The notes under the pieces: generated by a model
Database searches by the model: none
Told to the model about the DNA's origin: nothing
Seen by the model: only the letters and a program-made list of their open reading frames with translations
Assembly (NCBI GenBank): GCA_041393535.1
Contig: JAWKJY010000003.1
Span: forward strand, 62,001-126,000
DNA length: 64,000 bases
Source of the DNA: JAWKJY01 sp041393535
Lineage (GTDB): Bacteria; Actinomycetota; Thermoleophilia; Gaiellales; Gaiellaceae
Reading direction: 5' to 3'
Shown here: piece by piece, positions 62,545 to 64,000 of the stretch
Position numbering within the stretch: position 1 is the stretch's first letter
Layout: each line of letters opens with the position of its first letter
Translations under genes and position numbers: made by a program

Positions 62545-62940
62545 TCGGTCGGCGGTTGGATCGACGTGAGCCGACTGGGGGATCCGGGGGGCCGGATGTC
62601 GCGCCCGCGCACCCTATTCCGCTCATACGAGCGAGTCGACGCACGGACGAGCAGGATGGGCGGCTCGCTCGTCGGCACGCCCGGGTCGGGGCACGAGGGT
62701 GCGGCGCCCTCGATAGGCCTGCTCGCGGTTGCGCGGCGTGCGTGCTCGCCGCGGCGGGCGCCGGCGACGGCCGCGCCAGTCGTCGTGCCGCTCGACGGTG
62801 GAAGGATCGTCACGGACCCGACACGGCTCGGCCGCCCGGCGTCACACACGCTTGACGGCTTCCCCTCTACGCTCGAAAGCGGGTGGAGGCGCGGGGTGGC
62901 CCCTCGCCCGTCCGAAACGGACAGGGGTTGCGCGCAGCCG
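62545..62940. other. Intergenic region, no protein gene seen
   Basis: These 396 bp hold no convincing protein frame. The only signals are a TACGCT -10-like box at 62868-62873 and a small GTCCG/CGGAC hairpin around 62911-62923, which lead into the GC-rich hairpin at 62941. A short RNA may start here. Confidence 0.4.
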
Positions 62941-62979
62941 CGCGCCCGCCCCGGCGCCGGCGCGCCGGGCGGGGGCGCG
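62941..62979. terminator. GC-rich hairpin after FabL-like gene
   Basis: The segment begins CGCGCCCGCCCCGGCG and ends GCCGGGCGGGGGCGCG; these arms pair with one bulge. It abuts the stop of the leftward reductase gene and could also end a rightward small RNA. Confidence 0.5.
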
Positions 62980-63735
62980 TCAGGCGAGCAGCGCGTAACC
63001 GCCGTCGACGACGATCGTCTGACCGCGGATCATCGACGAGGCGGGCGAGGCGAGGAAGCAGACGACGTCCGCGATGTCGGGCGGCTCGACCAGGCGACCG
63101 GCCGGCGTGCGCTCGCGGTAGTACGCGAGCATCTCCTCGCGCTTCGGGAAGTGCTCGAGCGCTCCGGTGTCCACGAGCCCGCCGGAGACGGCGTTCGCAC
63201 GGATCCCGAGCGGCGCCAGCTCGATCGCGAGGTAGCGGACGAGCGCCTCGACCGCGGCCTTCGAGGCGCCGACGAGGACGTAGTCGTCGAGGACGCGCTG
63301 CGAGCCGAGGGACGAGATCGCGACGATCGAGCCGCCCTGGCGCATGCGCGGCGCGGCGAGCCGACCGAGGGTGAACAGGCTGCGTGCGTTCGCGTTCAGC
63401 GTCCAGTCCCAGTGCTTCTCCTCGAGCTCGAGGAGCGGGCGGATCACGCCCGTTGCGGCGTTCGCGACGACGACGTCGAGCTCGCCGACCTGCTCGAGCA
63501 GCGCGGCGAGCTTGTCCGGGTCGCCGACGTTGCCCCGCAGCAGCAACGGCTCGGCGCCCCGCTCGCGCAGCGCCTCGGCCGTCTCCTCCGCCGCCCGGTC
63601 GGAGCGGAGGTATCCGATCGCGACGCGAGCGGCGCCCTGCTCGGCGAACCGCAGCGCGATCTCGCGGCCGATGCCGCGGGAGCCGCCGGTGACGAGGACC
63701 GTGCGGCCGGCGAACGTGCCGCCCTCGCCGCTCAC
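62980..63735 (-). CDS. Enoyl-ACP reductase III-like SDR
   Basis: The 251-residue protein has the NADPH motif VLVTGGSRGIGREIALRF, VVVANAATGV, SIVAISSLGSQRVLDDYVLVGASKAAVEALVRYLA and a C-terminal GQTIVVDGGYALLA. The catalytic spacing is Y-X6-K (YVLVGASK), the FabI/FabL pattern rather than the Y-X3-K of ordinary SDRs, so reduction of enoyl-ACP is the best guess. It starts with GTG, 7 bp after the unknown upstream gene. Confidence 0.85.
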   Translation of the reverse strand: MSGEGGTFAGRTVLVTGGSRGIGREIALRFAEQGAARVAIGYLRSDRAAEETAEALRERGAEPLLLRGNVGDPDKLAALLEQVGELDVVVANAATGVIRPLLELEEKHWDWTLNANARSLFTLGRLAAPRMRQGGSIVAISSLGSQRVLDDYVLVGASKAAVEALVRYLAIELAPLGIRANAVSGGLVDTGALEHFPKREEMLAYYRERTPAGRLVEPPDIADVVCFLASPASSMIRGQTIVVDGGYALLA

Positions 63736-63742
63736 GGCCGGG

Positions 63743-64000
63743 TCAGTGGCCGCCGTCGCCGGCGCGGACGGTGCCGTGGCTCGGGATCGCGTCCCAGCCG
63801 AGGCGCGTCGTCGCCTCGAGCGGGCCCTCCTCCGCCTTGGAGGTCGAGTGGCCCAGGCGATCGAGCATCTCGGCCCGGCTCTCGCCGTAGCGGCGGACGG
63901 GGTGGTCGGGTGGAAGGTCGCGCACGAGCGCCCGGACGCGGGCCCGGATCTGGTACGCGAAGTGGGGTGTCGCCGGACCGACGAGGGCGTCGACGTCCTC
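63743..64000 (-). CDS. Hypothetical protein (5' part outside window)
   Basis: The last 85 residues of a leftward gene are visible; the start lies beyond the window. The sequence VGPATPHFAYQIRARVRAL, YGESRAEMLDRLGHSTSK and GWDAIPSHGTV has no family I recognise. It sits 7 bp before the FabL-like gene and is therefore likely in the same operon. Confidence 0.65.
   Translation of the reverse strand, partial: EDVDALVGPATPHFAYQIRARVRALVRDLPPDHPVRRYGESRAEMLDRLGHSTSKAEEGPLEATTRLGWDAIPSHGTVRAGDGGH

Noticed and set aside
62883..63374. Rightward frame opposite the FabL-like gene
   Set aside because: Low-complexity Arg/Ala/Gly product with no motifs; antisense to a clear reductase.

Overview
The window is very GC-rich, by eye about three-quarters G+C. 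It looks like chromosome from a high-GC actinobacterium, most likely class Thermoleophilia (Solirubrobacterales/Gaiellales-like). This rests on family content and base use, not on a marker gene. Supporting signs are three luciferase-like (LLM) F420/FMN oxidoreductases, a PimA-like glycosyltransferase, an actinobacterial-type set of small regulators, and many start codons lying 6-8 nt downstream of a TANNNT -10 box (TACGCT, TAGGCT, TAGACT, TACCAT). That last pattern indicates widespread leaderless transcription, and I used it to choose starts. I see no rRNA, tRNA, CRISPR array, insertion sequence or prophage.

Layout. 1-6.4 kb: truncated carbamoyltransferase, an ECF sigma/membrane anti-sigma pair, two secreted proteins behind a promoter with a long structured leader, a broken methyltransferase and an EamA transporter. 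6.4-19.9 kb: GNAT, two LLM oxidoreductases, greA, a drug transporter, two large exported proteins (one with calcium-binding repeats), an ECHDC3-like enoyl-CoA hydratase, thiolase-msrB and a hydrolase. Two related non-coding elements (about 8.67 and 16.05 kb) lie here. 20-22.4 kb: ABC exporter and a cyclase. 22.4-28.6 kb: a seven-gene membrane redox operon (FAD reductase, 3Fe-4S ferredoxin, haem membrane protein, ApbE, three small anchored proteins) divergent from a two-component system. 28.6-37 kb: LLM oxidoreductase, threonine dehydratase, pdxH, sugar kinase, cupin, lutABC lactate oxidation and a stand-alone 5'-3' exonuclease. 37-42 kb: NfeD/stomatin, type IA topoisomerase and a primary-type sigma factor.

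42.2-46.8 kb is a signalling region: two short LuxR-type proteins flank an HD-GYP membrane protein and a MalT-like LuxR regulator with a decayed NTPase site. The central two genes have clearly lower GC and different codon use, suggesting acquisition. 46.8-53.5 kb: adenosine deaminase, GT4 glycosyltransferase plus flippase-like membrane protein, glycerate kinase, ferritin and xseAB. 53.5-64 kb: a coiled-coil membrane protein, class A beta-lactamase-like protein, UbiE/MenG-like methyltransferase with a membrane partner, queuosine-precursor transporter, aldo/keto reductase, a MarR-DHA2 efflux operon with a perfect operator palindrome, a FabL-like reductase and a truncated unknown gene.

Quality caveat: about a dozen conserved genes are broken by single-base frameshifts, including the topoisomerase, response regulator, histidine kinase, stomatin, xseA and glycerate kinase. 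They cluster at 26.6-28, 37.7-39.6 and 49.2-52.6 kb. This is better explained by assembly indels than by real pseudogenes, so these loci are annotated as genes with frameshifts.
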